From contig JAUKTV010000004.1 of the NCBI GenBank assembly GCA_030549205.1, positions 2,480,001 to 2,544,000 on the forward strand: DNA of 64,000 nt. The letters are read 5' to 3'. Position 1 is the stretch's first letter. The number at the start of each line of letters is the position of its first letter. The translations under genes were made by a program, and so were the position numbers. The stretch comes from Apiosordaria backusii. Taxonomy: Eukaryota > Ascomycota > Sordariomycetes > Sordariales > Lasiosphaeriaceae. Positions 21,410 through 32,715 of this stretch are shown here, piece after piece. The notes below the pieces were generated by a model. The model did no database searches. It had not been told where the DNA came from and saw only the letters and a program-made list of their open reading frames with translations.

Positions 21410-22848
21410 TCAGAGCAACAGCGGTCCCGAATCGTCTTCCTGTTCCGGCTCATACTCGAAACCGAGCTCTTCGAGAGATTTTGCTTTCCGGCCCTCTAAT
21501 TCAAACCGCAGCTTGGCCTTCATGTGGATGGTCCTCTGCCAGCACAACTTCTCACTCCATCGAGGCGGCTCCTTTCCTGGGGCGCCGGATTTGGTGATCC
21601 ATTCATAGACCGAGTTTATATATTCGGAATCGGCGCCCACCGGCCAGACGTGATATTTCGACCCTTTTCTCTCGACCTCCTCCTCTTCCCACCGCTTCAT
21701 CTCATCCACTGGCGGTAGCGGTAACAAGTTGGCCCACACCCGTGAAAAAATGGCTGCTTGGCTCTGCGAAACAGGGAATGGTACCACCTTTATAGGCAGC
21801 CCTGGGAACACCAAGGTCGGGTGATCAATGTGAAACAGATGCTTATAAAGCCCTCTAACTCGACGTCCATCTGTCACTAATGGCGGCTGTAGTGACGTGA
21901 GAAAGGGGAAAGAGTAAAGGTAGCCCGTTGCAAAGACAACTGCATCAATGTCCCTTTCAACTCTGCCGTCTTTGAATCGGACTGCTTTCTCCGCCACCAG
22001 AAACCCGTCGATTTCAGGGACTTCCTCAGCCCCGGTCCATTCGAGATTGGCCTCTGGAGTTGGTGTACGCACTGATAAGAGCAGCGGTTGTTGGGATATT
22101 TGGCTGATTTGCGAGGCAATATCCAGCCCTGAAGCAGCGTTGCCCACGACGATGACCTTTTTGTTTCTGAAGGGTTCGGGTGTGCGGTAGTATTTTGAGT
22201 GGGAGATGGTTTCGGGGTATTTGCTGTTGAACTCGGATATTCCCTTGATATCGGGGATGTAGATGATGGAATAGTGCCCTGATGCCACCACAACAGCATC
22301 ATATATCGCGCCCGTGAGCTTGCCCGTCTGCAGCGATAGCACGTCCACATCCCACTGGTCCTTTCCCTCAGTGTTCTGTCTGAGACGAACATCTTTCACC
22401 TCGGTAGAGAAGCTGATAAGATGCCGGATGTCCTGAGAGTACTGGACCAGATAGTCCTGCACGTTATCACGCGAGGGGAAGATGAGTAAATCGTCCGAGA
22501 ATGGGAAGTCCGTAAAGGGCATCAAGCCTCGTGGAATGTTCGTGTGTAAAATTTCGTACATAGGCGACGGAAAAACCGGCCCCTTATCGTTGTTGCCATC
22601 CCGGGTTTCAAAGGGGGATCTGGTGGGCAATATGGGCTCATCTGAGGCACTCGATGATTTTCCGACGGCTTTGCGCTGTATTTCCAAACGCCTCCGACTT
22701 CTGACTGCTGTTCAAAGATGTCGATCTTTTCGAAGACATTTTGGGCGACCAGATACTTGGCTGCGGCAAGACCGCATGGCCCAGCACCGATGATTGCGAT
22801 TTTGTGAATATCGAACTCACTTTGTTTCGATGTCGTTTTGGAGCCCAT
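21410..22848 (-). CDS. Flavin-containing monooxygenase-like protein, apparent 1-base frameshift
   Basis: The product is a class B flavin monooxygenase of the FMO type, using FAD and NADPH to oxygenate N or S atoms of small molecules; substrate unknown. The start MGSKTTSKQSEFDIHKIAII is followed by the FAD loop GAGPCGLAAAKYL and FEQQSEVGGVWKY. Further on are VVASGHYSIIYIPDI (similar to the FMO signature), the NADPH loop VVGNAASGLDIASQI and the late FATGY motif. The frame changes once, near 22598-22618: before it the conserved run NHRVPQMSPYCPPDPP is read, after it GPVFPSPMYEILHTNIP. One extra base restores a 479-residue protein. A 68-nt GT-AG intron is formally possible at the same place but has a poor donor and would delete a segment I believe is conserved. 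So this is either an assembly error or a broken gene. Start at 22848; stop at 21410. Confidence 0.82.
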
Positions 22849-23422
22849 GGTCACAGAGATTGCAAGAATAAAACAGTTGTATGATGTATAGAAACAGCAG
22901 TTCAAGGTTTGAAATCCTCTCCAAGACAAATAATGTCACATATCAATGAGATGGACAAGATGAATCATTGAAATTGGTACCATTCCATACATGAATTACG
23001 TGCTCGGGATACGAAATTACACCAGCCTAGCCAAGCCCACCAAGCTACTCTACCTTAAGAGACACCGCCTTCCGTAGCAGCTGCAAGCTTCCAGGCCTGG
23101 TTCCACTGTGGGGCTTTTCGAAGCCAATGGTTGCGTCGCTGGTTTCATCACTGAACAGTTGCTGCCGTCATGGGAGCTTTGCGGGCAGCTCGCGCGACAG
23201 CTTAAAGGACCTCCAAGAGCAACCCAAGAGCAACCCACCAAAAGTCCATAAGCCTTTGTGAGGTGCCAGCTCGCTTCATCTTATCAACCGCCGCCAGAAC
23301 CGACCGCTCTCTTACTTATTTCACCTATCTGCGCTTGCCTGCTGAGGCTCACCTATTTCCAATGACGCGCTCGCAATAAGTTGAACTCGACCGCGTTCAC
23401 ACCATCGACCAAGTCAACCACC
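22849..23422. promoter_or_regulatory. Divergent spacer between the monooxygenase and the OB-fold protein
   Basis: 574 bp with divergent starts on either side. No long open frame, repeat or RNA gene seen. Confidence 0.4.
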
Positions 23423-26400
23423 ATGGCGGTAGCTGAAGACGAAAACGTCGCTGTGTTTTTGGCAACCAAAATCGCGACACCCATTGCCCAACTTGGCCCC
23501 GATCTGTCAGATCAATTTTTGCGAGCCGTACGAGGCGAAGTTGGCATCACATGGCCTTACAACTCGGTCACCAAGACATTTGCGTTTTTGCTCGCAGAAC
23601 CCGATGTACGACTGCGTCGTGCTAGAGGGCAGGTCCGCATCGAGCTTCACGGTCCCAGCGCAAGAATCCTTTCGAAATGTAGCCTAGGCGCTGGCGACGA
23701 GCTGCTCTTCGCTCTGGAGGGGGCAACCTGGGCCAAGGACACATCACCGGGCGGCATCCCTGGCTCCAGAGTGGAATGGCAGCTGCAGTTTAACGAGAAG
23801 CTTGTCTTACAGGTCCGGTCTTGAAACTTTTCCCTCGAGTTACTACACCTCTAACATTTCTTCTAGATAAAATCTGGCGAGACAAACCAGCTCAGGCATC
23901 TAAACATCGATCATCCCGAACTTGAGACCGAGTCCGAACCTCGACCACCAGTCACCCTTGCGGGCGAACCCCGATTGACAACACCCGAGCCCGAGGAGCT
24001 CCCTGAACACGTCCCTACTATCCGAAAATTCTTCGAAATTGCCGAAAATGAATATGCGTCGCCAGCGTTTGTCAAGCGGGCGCGACTGTCGTACGGCGCG
24101 CTCTTTGAGGACGGGTTTGATCCTTTCGAAGAAGATGGAGGAGTCAAGGGCAGAGGTCGGAAGAGGACTCGATTTGGGCGTGATAGCAGTGCCTGGCGGT
24201 ATACCAGCCAGTCTCCAAGTCCCGAACCTACGTCTCCAGCTCGGGATTCTATGGAGGAGGATGTGACCGAGAAGACTTCCCCGCAGTCTTCTCCTCAGAA
24301 GGAGATGTTGGATGAGGGCTGCCAGACTGTCTATGTCGAAATGACAGAACCAACAGCCGACGAGGCAGTACAGACGGAGGCAGTACATACGTCAGTCCAA
24401 ACGGAGGCGGTCCAAACAGAGGCGGCCCAAACGGAGGCAGTACAACCTGAGGCAGTACAGACGGAGAGTGCCATGGACTTGCTCAGCGAAGCAGCTCTTG
24501 CACAAGCGCAACAGGAGGAAAGGTCACCCGTTGCCCAAGAGCAACCAGCTCTCGCCACGCCGGAATTGCCCCCTGCTATCCCACAGGATAAGGCGGATGA
24601 GGAGCTCATACATGCTGAACCTGAACAGCCTTCTGTGAAAACTGCTGAGAACCAGCCCAGTCCCCCGGCTGCGACTGCCAACACGGAGATGCCCAAGCTT
24701 GATAACACCCAGAAGCCCACCATCGATGCATTTTCTACTAGCACTTTGTTTGGTGTCCCGAAAACGCCTAGTTTCTCCATGTTTGGTACCGGCTCACCCG
24801 CTCGAATTGAATCGCCGTCGAGTATCGCGGACCAGGTCAGATTTGGATTCTCACACATTCCACATAGTGCACCCCCTACGGACGCTCAGGACCAACCTCA
24901 CCATGATCCTTCCGGTTATGAGAAGAATGAAGCATATCCTGATTCGTATCTTGATAACTCGCCCTCCGCCCTTCATGTAAACAACTACTTTGCGGCCGCA
25001 GATACTCAAGATCTACCCACACCGCAGCCACCCATGGTAGAAAACTTTGAGACCAATCACTGGACGGTAGCGACACAGTCGCCGCTTTATAACCAGACTG
25101 AGGGCGGGCACTTCGGTGCAGATGCCTTGGATGAGGGCATCCCAATGCCTCCTGGCGATCCAGCGCTCCACGCCACTGACGTTGCCACTGACGTTGCTCC
25201 TGAAACATTGCCCGACGGATTTGCTAGCTACGGCCATAATCACGTACAACATTTCCCCAATGACGCACTCGCTGTTCAGGAAGTCCGCGGTGACTCCCAA
25301 GGTTACGGTGAGGCTGACGACTCCCTCAGCGAGGACGCCGTCGCAGTAGAAGACGAACCAGACCCGGATGCCGCACAGGATGAATATGCGTATGGAGAGC
25401 CCATTGAAGAGGGCGATTACGATCAGCGCAACTATGTCGAGCCCTCAGACGATGACGAAGGCCTTTCCGACCAAGAAGAAGAGATTCACCGGGAGATGGT
25501 GGATCGATATGGCAATGCTGAGGTGTATGATCCGGACATGGAGGGCTATGAAGAGGAGGGCGAGGATGAGGAGGATTTTGAAGGAGAGTATGATGATGAA
25601 GAGGGCGATGAGTATGACGGCTATGATGACGACTCTCCAGGTGTTAAGCCAGGTTACACCGGTAGGCCCCTGCCTCAGTCAAATCCGAACGAGCCGGTTG
25701 TGATTAGCTTGCTCTCAGACTCTGATGATGATGACGAGCCCATGCCAACACCCAAGGCGCCTCCAGCTGCCAAGTCCAGTCCTCCGAACCAAGCGGCTCG
25801 CCAAAACCCAACAATCGATTCCGAACATGTCGAAGCCCAGCTTTCTCAGGAGGCCCATGAGTCTGAAGAAGAGATTTCGGGGTCTGAAGATGAAGCTCCA
25901 GAGGCCGAGGAGCAACTCTCAGAGTCCGAAGATGAGGCTTTAGGGGCTGAGGATGAAGAGGCCGAAGAGGCCAAAGAGGAGGAGGCTGAGGAGGAGGCTG
26001 AGAAGGAGCAAGACGAAGTCCCAAAGCCTGAAAAGGGAGAAGTTGCGGCTGAGGATGAAGAGTCGGGGCCTGAGGCGGAACTTTCAAAGCGTGGGAGTGA
26101 AACTCTCGAAATTGGAGATGAAGTCTTACAGTCTGAAGATAATGCCTCGGAGATTGAAGATAAGATCACAGTACTTGGAGATGGGGCCAACGACTCCAAA
26201 GAAGAAGAAGTCCCTACGTTTGTTGGTGGTCAAACCTCCTCGGAGATTGAAGATAAGATCACAGTACTTGGAGATGGGGCCAACGACACCAAAGAAGAAG
26301 AAGTCCCTACGTTTGTTGGTGGTCAAACCTCCTCGGAGATTGAAGATAAGATCACAGTACTTGGAGATGGAGCCAACAACGCCAAAGAAGAAGCAGCCCC

Positions 26401-28801
26401 TGCGTTTGTCAGTGGTCAAACCCACGTTGTCGACTTCGCTACACATGAAAAAGACGGGCATATCGAGCAAGCACGAGCTCCGGCTGAGACGTCTGCTAGC
26501 AAAGAGGATTCCTTTGTCATGTCGGCACCCGAAGACACAGAAGGGGCATCTGACTCCGAGTCCGAACTCGAGATTGAACAACCCGGTGCTGCTGCTACGA
26601 AGTCGGGAGATGAGGATTTGGAGGCTGAAAAGTCGGGTGATGAGGATTCTAAGATTGAAAACCCGGCTGTTGCTGCTACTGAGCCGGAAGATGTCAAACC
26701 ACAGGCTGATCAGTCAGATGCCGCTGTTGAATCAGAGGCTGACCAGTCGGGCGTCGCTGTCACCCAATCTGGAGAAGAGGAAGACGAGTATGAGATGATC
26801 GACGATGCATCTTCTGGGGGCTATGACCAAGAGCTAGAGGACTATTACGACGGCATGGTACTTGAACAACTTGAACAAGAGCAAAATAGAGAGCAAGGCG
26901 CCGCTTCCGAGTCAGCAGAGGACAAGATGTCACTTGCGAGTCAAGTCGAGGCGGATGAGGATGAGGATATGGATGTCGAAGACGACCAGGAAAAGGCCAG
27001 CACCGCCGAACCCATGTCCGTGGTTGACGAGGCTGACGACGACGATGTCGACATGATTGATGCTGGCACACCGTATTTTGAGTCACCCATGGAGTCGGAA
27101 ACACCACGAGCCGAGGTTGTGTCTAGCATGGTCATTACTGAGGTTGTCGAGGAGACTGTTATCATGGAAGTCACAACTGAGAGCCTGCCAGAAGATACAG
27201 CTATGGAGCAGCAAGCGACTGAAGATGCTTTGGAGGATACACAACAGCAAGAGCAACGCGATGCGACGGAGACTGTTCGTCTAGAACCTGTCAACGAGAC
27301 AGAGGAAGAAGTGCCGGCGCCAGTTGCAGATGAGGAAAAGCCAACAGTGGTGACTCTGAAGCCGGTGGAAAGTACAGCCGCAGCAGCTGACCGCCAGGCG
27401 CCAGGCGGCAATATCCCTGCCTCACCTCCCCTCACAAGCTCCTTTGCATCTCAGAAGCCACTGTCGGCTTTCGCGCAGGGGGTTTTTGAAGCCCAAAAGG
27501 AGGAAGAATTGCCTCCAACCCCTTTGCAAAGCATGGTGCAACACGAGCTAGAAGAGGACGCTGAGGACGACGGGGAAGCCACCCAAGAAGCTGGCTCACT
27601 AGACTTGGGTGCCGATGCAGATCAGTCAGGCATCAACGGCACTGAAGGGTCGCCAGATCTGAGCTTTGATGCTGGCGAGTCTGAGGCGGAAGCAGTCGCG
27701 TCTACATCGAGCGCGCCTGTTCGGAAGGCGGCAGCTACGCGTTCGAGCAAACGGAACAAAAACAAGAAGAAGGCAAGCAAGGGGAAGAACACGCATTTAG
27801 AACTCCCCGAGTCGCCTTCACAGAGCCGAGCAGTTTCTGGGGACGCCGAAGAGGAAATAACAGTTCACACGCCATCCACTCAGGAGCACATGTCGCCGCA
27901 GCCAGAGATGGCAGCATCATCATCTTCGTCGCCCGATGTGAGCGTCAAGCTGGCCCAGCAGTCGCTAGCGGTGCGAAGGAGCAAGAGAGGACAACCGCAG
28001 CCTCAAGAGCAGCCAGTGCGTACCAGCCCGCGACTCTCTAGGAGGAGGTCGGGCAGTTTACAATCCAGCAACCAAGATGCGGAAGAGGAGCATAAGGGAT
28101 CGTTCACGATGCCATCTAATCAGGACCTTAGCGTCCTCCTTGCCAAAGGAGCGCTGGCTTCGCCTTCCAAGGGGGACGTCAGTGTCAACCTTGCCAAGGA
28201 TGCGTTGAACTCTCCGTCGAAAAGTAAATCAGCATCTGCTCCGGTGGAGAGCAACAGTGACAACAACGCCAGCACCGCAACCCTCAAAGCTGATCTTACC
28301 AAGCGCCTCCGAAAAGACTTCCCCGACTGCATCAGCCTTACCTCGTTAAAATTCCACGTCGAGAAATTCCCGGTTGTCGTCGCCATCGTCACGACTGAAC
28401 CAGCGCCACCTGTTCGAGCCAAGGGAGGACCAAGGGAATACGTCATGTCTTTCCACATCACAGACCCGTCTATTGCACCAAGCCATGTGGTAGAGGTGCA
28501 AATATACCGACCACATAAAGAGTCGCTGCCAATTGTGAAAGTTGGGGATGCGATTCTGCTGCAGAGACTGCAAGTGAAATCGATCAGCAAGAAAGGGTTT
28601 GGACTGAGAAGCGGGGAGGAGTCAAGCTGGGCGGTTTTTGATGCGGATGAGGGAGCGCCGCAGATCAAGGGTGCCCCGGTGGAGGATTGGGAGGAGTATC
28701 GGGAGTATATGACTACTTTGAGGGCTTGGTGGAGGAGTCTGGATGGGGCTGCGAGGGGGAAGGTTGAGCGAGCGGATAAAAAGATGAAGGAGGCGAAGTA
28801 G
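23423..28801 (+). CDS. Large acidic protein with C-terminal telomere-binding (Pot1/Cdc13-type) OB fold
   Basis: Two exons, 23423-23812 and 23867-28801 (54-nt intron, donor GTCCGG), encode 1,774 residues. The N-terminus (about 130 residues, starting MAVAEDENVAVFLATKIATP) is folded-looking and includes GEVGITWPYNSVTKTFAFLL. The last 170 residues resemble the telobind domain of Pot1/Cdc13: LTKRLRKDFPDCISLTSL, then VVVAIVTTEPAPPVRAKGGP, YVMSFHITDPSIAPSHVVEV, IVKVGDAILLQRLQVKSI and GLRSGEESSWAVFD. Between them lie about 1,300 acidic, low-complexity residues rich in E, D, S and A, with VQTEA-type repeats (24360-24476) and three 31-residue direct repeats (26147-26425). A single-stranded telomeric DNA role is inferred from the OB-type end only. 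Whether it is the true Pot1 or a different OB protein cannot be told here. Exon 1 start is the first ATG after an in-frame non-ATG opening. Confidence 0.75.
26147..26425 (+). repeat. Three tandem 93-bp coding repeats
   Basis: Three consecutive 93-bp units (26147-26239, 26240-26332, 26333-26425) encode variants of SEIEDKITVLGDGAND followed by KEEEVPTFVGGQ. Copies one and two differ at very few positions; copy three has diverged more. The unit is an exact multiple of three, so copy-number changes keep the frame. Confidence 0.92.
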
Positions 28802-29629
28802 TGATGGCTCTGTCATTGTCATTATGTGCTTGTGGTGTAATGGAGGCTGGAATTTCTTTTCTTTTTTTTTCAGAATCATTCTGGCGGGGTCCGGACTGGA
28901 GCATTTTACGGAGAAGGTGTGGAAAGTATGCATTGCGTTCTGGTTTCTGTATTGGTGTTAGTGGTGGTATTGTTCTGGGAGGAAAGGTATCCCATTGACG
29001 ATCATGATCATTGATACCTCCTTGGAATCAACAGGACAGCAGAATGGAGCAACAAAAGACAGGTCATTCCGACTCGAGTCTGTACAATAAAGTGTATGAT
29101 GTTTGGGGAGTTTTGCCGCGCTTATGTATGGCACTCGAGCAATGCAATATTCTTGCTCAGCGAGACATTTATCACAGACCGAAGCAAGCTGGGATGTGAC
29201 ATTTTGATATCATTGGTTCTACAGTAATGCAGCATGGGTTGTTGTTGCCTTGGCGCTGCGGCTGGATGCCGCAGGAATCACCGTGTAAGTGGTCACCTTT
29301 GGGGATTCCTGCATTGAGTAAATACTGGGTGGCTCAAGTTGCATACTGCGTATGTCTCTTAGCTTGTCGGACCGGTTTTCGTGAGGGGGCATTGAGGCCG
29401 GCGTGTTTTTTGCGGGCAGGTTGGGTTTGTGACTTGTGGCTCTTTCTGCTGCGTCTGTGTCGCGTTCTATGGTATCTGAGTGTTGTGGAGTGGGAAGCGA
29501 GGAGGTGTATAAGTAGGACAGGGACGACCGCTTTCTCGAGTCGGGGGAGGGGTATCATTGTCTCTCAACATTGAGAAGTTTATCACAACGTCTGTTACAC
29601 ACATTCATCCCATACAAAAAGAGAACAAA
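28802..29629. other. Spacer between the OB-fold gene and the 2EXR gene
   Basis: 828 bp between two plus-strand genes: a 3' region then the promoter of the next gene. Frames on both strands are short and of mixed composition. Nothing else recognised. Confidence 0.45.
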
Positions 29630-31730
29630 ATGTCCTCCGACGAAGGCGACGAAGGCGACGATGACCTCCACACCACCGAGCCGCTCCAAACCTGGGAGCA
29701 GCTCCTTGACCGTTTTTCCTCTGAAGTCCACCGCCTCTCCCGCCAGCATGTCTCCTCCCACCGTCGGCTGGAAGCCAACCTCAAGGGCCAGCTCGCCGTC
29801 ATGAAGCGGGACTTGTCCAGGCAACTCACCCGCGAAGTCGACGAGCTCCGCACCTCCCTCGCCATCGCCAGTCAGCAGCCCAAATTCCCCTTGTTTCGCA
29901 AGCTCCCCGTCGAAGTCCGGATTAAAATCTGGGAGTTCGCCCTCTTCAGTTGCCCCCGCATCCTCGAAATCCGGGCTAGCTATTTGTCGAGAGGTGGGCA
30001 AGTGATGATGCCTCAGATTGTCTATCATGGTGTTTTCAGCAACCCCTCCGGAACATCGGGGTTCTCTACCCTCGGCCTTGGTTCCCTTCCCCCAGGGAGC
30101 AACGGGAGTAACTTTGCCCGTGATTTCCGTCCTGTTGCCGTGACACCAGCTCTAGGAGGGAATGGTTCAATACTGGGCTGGGCTGGACCCCAACCCCATC
30201 ACCAGCATGTTCACAAACACCCTCGCAACCACAACCACCACCCTGTCCTCATTCACCCTGTCCATAACCACCCTGTCCATAACCACCCTGTCCACAACCA
30301 CCCTGTCCACAACCACTCTGTCCACAACCACAACCACAGCCATAACCCCTCTGTCAATCATCACCGGTCTAACAACCGCCTCCCTGCACCAGTGATAACC
30401 ACCAACCGCCTCCCACCTCCCGCCCTGACATCTGTCTGTCACGAATCCCGTACCGTCGCCCTCCGCTATGGCAACCTCTACAAAACCAAAACCGTCGCAG
30501 AATCCCTCTCTCCTCCCACCCCCATCCCCACTCTCCCCAGGGCAGGAGCCGCCCTTCCCCCTCCACCCTCCTCCTCCTCGCCCCAACCCAACCCAACCTA
30601 TTCAACCTCCTACACCTGGTTCTCCCCCTCCATCGACCACCTAAAACTCCCCTCCACCGGCCCGGCCTACACCGCCTCCATCCTCCCCCCCTCCGCTCTC
30701 CCCGTACCGCTCAACATCCAATCCTTCGCCCGCCAGGTCCTCATCCGCAAACCCCAGGACAAACTCGAGCTCGACCGCCAGGTTAAGAGGTTTCAGTCTC
30801 AGTCCACCTCCACCACAGCGGCCGATTCTTTCCCTCAGCTGAAGACAATTGGGATTATTGTTACCTGTGATGTCATCCGCCCTCGCTCAGGGGGGTGGGA
30901 GTGGGGGTTGGGCACCTCGCCTTCGACTCAACTCTTCCCTACTGGAGGGGGACCGATTAGATTTGTTGAGTGAGTTCTCCCTTCTTTTATTTATTTATTA
31001 CCTACCCCTTTGTGCTTGTTTTCCCTGTCCTGTTCTGTCCTGTCCTGTCCTGTCCTGTCCTGTCCTGTCCTGTCCTGTCCTGTCCTGTCCTGTCCTGTCC
31101 TGTTCTTCCCCTCATATATCATCCATACCTGGGGATACCTATCTCCCCTCCCCTCCCCACCTCATTCCCATCCCATCCCACCCCATCCATCAACACCCCC
31201 CCATCACCCCATCCCCCCTCCCGCCCCCTTTCCCCCCCTGCCAACCTCCAGCAGCTAACCCCCCCGCCAGCCTCCAATCCCCCACCCAAGCAGCCACCAT
31301 AGCCCTCACCTTCCCCCTCACCACCCCCCCCTCCCACGTCTGGCGCCTCCACCACGCCTCCCTCCTCTTCAACGACCCCCTCATCTCCCCCCTCTTCAAC
31401 GCCAGCAATTTCCGCCTCGAAGGCTGGCAGGTCAGCTGGCTCGTCAACCGCTACCGGCGCTTCCCCCTGACGTTCTCCCTCGGGGAGGTGGTCAGCGAGG
31501 AGGACCTCGTGTTTCTCCACAATGGGGAGGAGAAGAAGAAGAACGGGTGGGTGGAGGAGGAGCTGAAGAGAATGCCCGAGATTACATTGTATCATCTTTT
31601 TGTGCTGGATGAGTTTGGGGAGGAGGGGAGTGGTGGGGGGGTTACTTGGGGGAGAAGGGGTGGAGATGAGGAGGTTGTATGGCGGGGGTGGGGGTTGGGG
31701 GGGAGACTGGGGACGTTGGGGGTGGTGTGA
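29630..31730 (+). CDS. 2EXR-family protein with His-rich repeat
   Basis: A fungal 2EXR-domain protein, a family expanded in filamentous ascomycetes with no known function. The marker segment is FPLFRKLPVEVRIKIWEFAL around residues 85-105, followed by PRILEIRASYLSRGG. Later family features are the CHESRTVALRYGNLYKTK segment and FRLEGWQVSWLVNRYRRFP in the second exon. I model exons 29630-30969 and 31271-31730 (301-nt intron, donor GTGAGT), giving 599 residues; other acceptors nearby do not keep the phase. The intron carries a pentanucleotide repeat. A His/Asn-rich stretch (HNHPVHNHPVHNHPV and beyond, DNA about 30254-30340) sits in mid-protein and could bind metal. The acidic start MSSDEGDEGDDDLHTTEPLQ is followed by a coiled-coil-like segment. 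Exon 2 is likely; the exact acceptor is less sure. Confidence 0.72.
30254..30340 (+). repeat. 15-bp coding repeat giving HNHPV units
   Basis: A 15-bp unit of the form CAYAACCACCCTGTC is repeated about five times, encoding V-H-N-H-P units, then degenerates into HNHNHSHN. It lies inside the 2EXR gene. Confidence 0.9.
31026..31105 (+). repeat. (TGTCC)n microsatellite in the 2EXR intron
   Basis: Sixteen 5-bp units: one TGTCC, one TGTTC, thirteen perfect TGTCC (31036-31100) and one TGTTC. It lies wholly in the proposed intron of the 2EXR gene. Confidence 0.95.
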
Positions 31731-32602
31731 TTTGTGGTGGTGGAATAAAAGGGGATGGATGGAAGGATGGAGGGGGTTGATATTTGGGTTGGGGTCAGGG
31801 GATCAAATAAGTAAGGTTGGATCGACGGGAGAGAATATACGTACCTAAGGAAGGAAGGGGATAGACAAGGGCAAAAACGACAAGAAACGATATACAGAAA
31901 TAACAACAACAAAAACGATATACTGAAACGACAAAAGACACAGTTATAAAGCGTCACGGATCAGGGGCACAAGGAACACAGCAACAGATTGAGGATATAG
32001 GTCACTTAAGGGATATACAGAAACGACAAAAAAACACAGTTATAAAGGTCATCAATTAGGGGCAAATTCAAGACAGCAATAGTTTGATAACATAAGTAAA
32101 ATAGCTGCACAACACAATCTCATTCTCTTCTCTCTCTCTCAATCTTTTTGAATCATCATCAATCTTATCAACAATCTCAAAAGCGAATGCATATTCCCCT
32201 TCTCTTGTCTTCTTCTTCTTCTTCTCTAGCAGTGTAGGTAATTGTATCCGTCCACGTTTTATCTAGTCCCGCGCTTGCACGCTTTCACACATACACCACA
32301 CACACCACCACACAGACTCGGACACCACCACCACTCTGTTGTCTTGTCAAAGAACTTCTTCCCTGTTTCCCATGTATTTGCCCGCCATCCGTTGTGATCC
32401 ATCCATCCATCCATTCCATCCATCTATGATAGATTTTGAAACTCTTAATCCCCAACCAAAGTGGGAATTTCATTAGAAAAGAAATAAAAAAAAGAAAAAC
32501 CCATTAATCCCCACAATGCTCGCATGTCTGAAAGAGCAGAAGCAGCAAAGCAAGAAAAAAAAAGTAGAAAGAAACAACAAAAAAAGACCAAAAAGGCTAA
32601 GG
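31731..32602. other. Convergent spacer downstream of the 2EXR and malic enzyme genes
   Basis: About 870 bp without a gene. It contains a duplicated segment of about 85 bp (listed separately), a CT-rich stretch (32118-32144), a TTC-rich stretch (32205-32225) and CCAT repeats (32398-32424). Confidence 0.5.
31917..32095. repeat. Imperfect direct repeat, 95-bp period
   Basis: The segment beginning GATATACTGAAACGACAAAA at 31917 recurs from 32012 as GATATACAGAAACGACAAAA. Both copies continue through ACACAGTTATAAA, an AGGGGCA motif, a CA-rich stretch and a final GAxxATA, with substitutions and small gaps. A shorter fragment precedes the first copy near 31888. Confidence 0.75.
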
Positions 32603-32687
32603 CTAGTCCTCTTTCCCGATAGTAAACGCCTTTGAATGCACACTCCCAGCCAGCAACTTCATCCAGTCATCAAAGACTTCCCAAATC
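32603..32687 (-). other. Possible alternative last exon of malic enzyme
   Basis: If a GTATAT donor in the final exon (exon ending at 32753) is joined to a CAG acceptor at 32688-32690, the frame continues through KIWEVFDDWMKLLAGSV and stops at 32603. The intron would be 65 nt and contains a CTGAC branch-like motif that overlaps the codons of the normal C-terminus. The resulting protein would have 675 residues. This is a prediction from splice signals only. Confidence 0.4.
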
Positions 32688-32715
32688 CTGAACCCACCCA
32701 AAAACCATCACTAGC

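Noticed and set aside
22557..22670. A 68-nt intron explaining the monooxygenase frame change
   Set aside because: The donor (GTGCCT) is poor and removal would delete the NHRVPQMSPYCPPDPP segment that looks conserved; a missing base is simpler.
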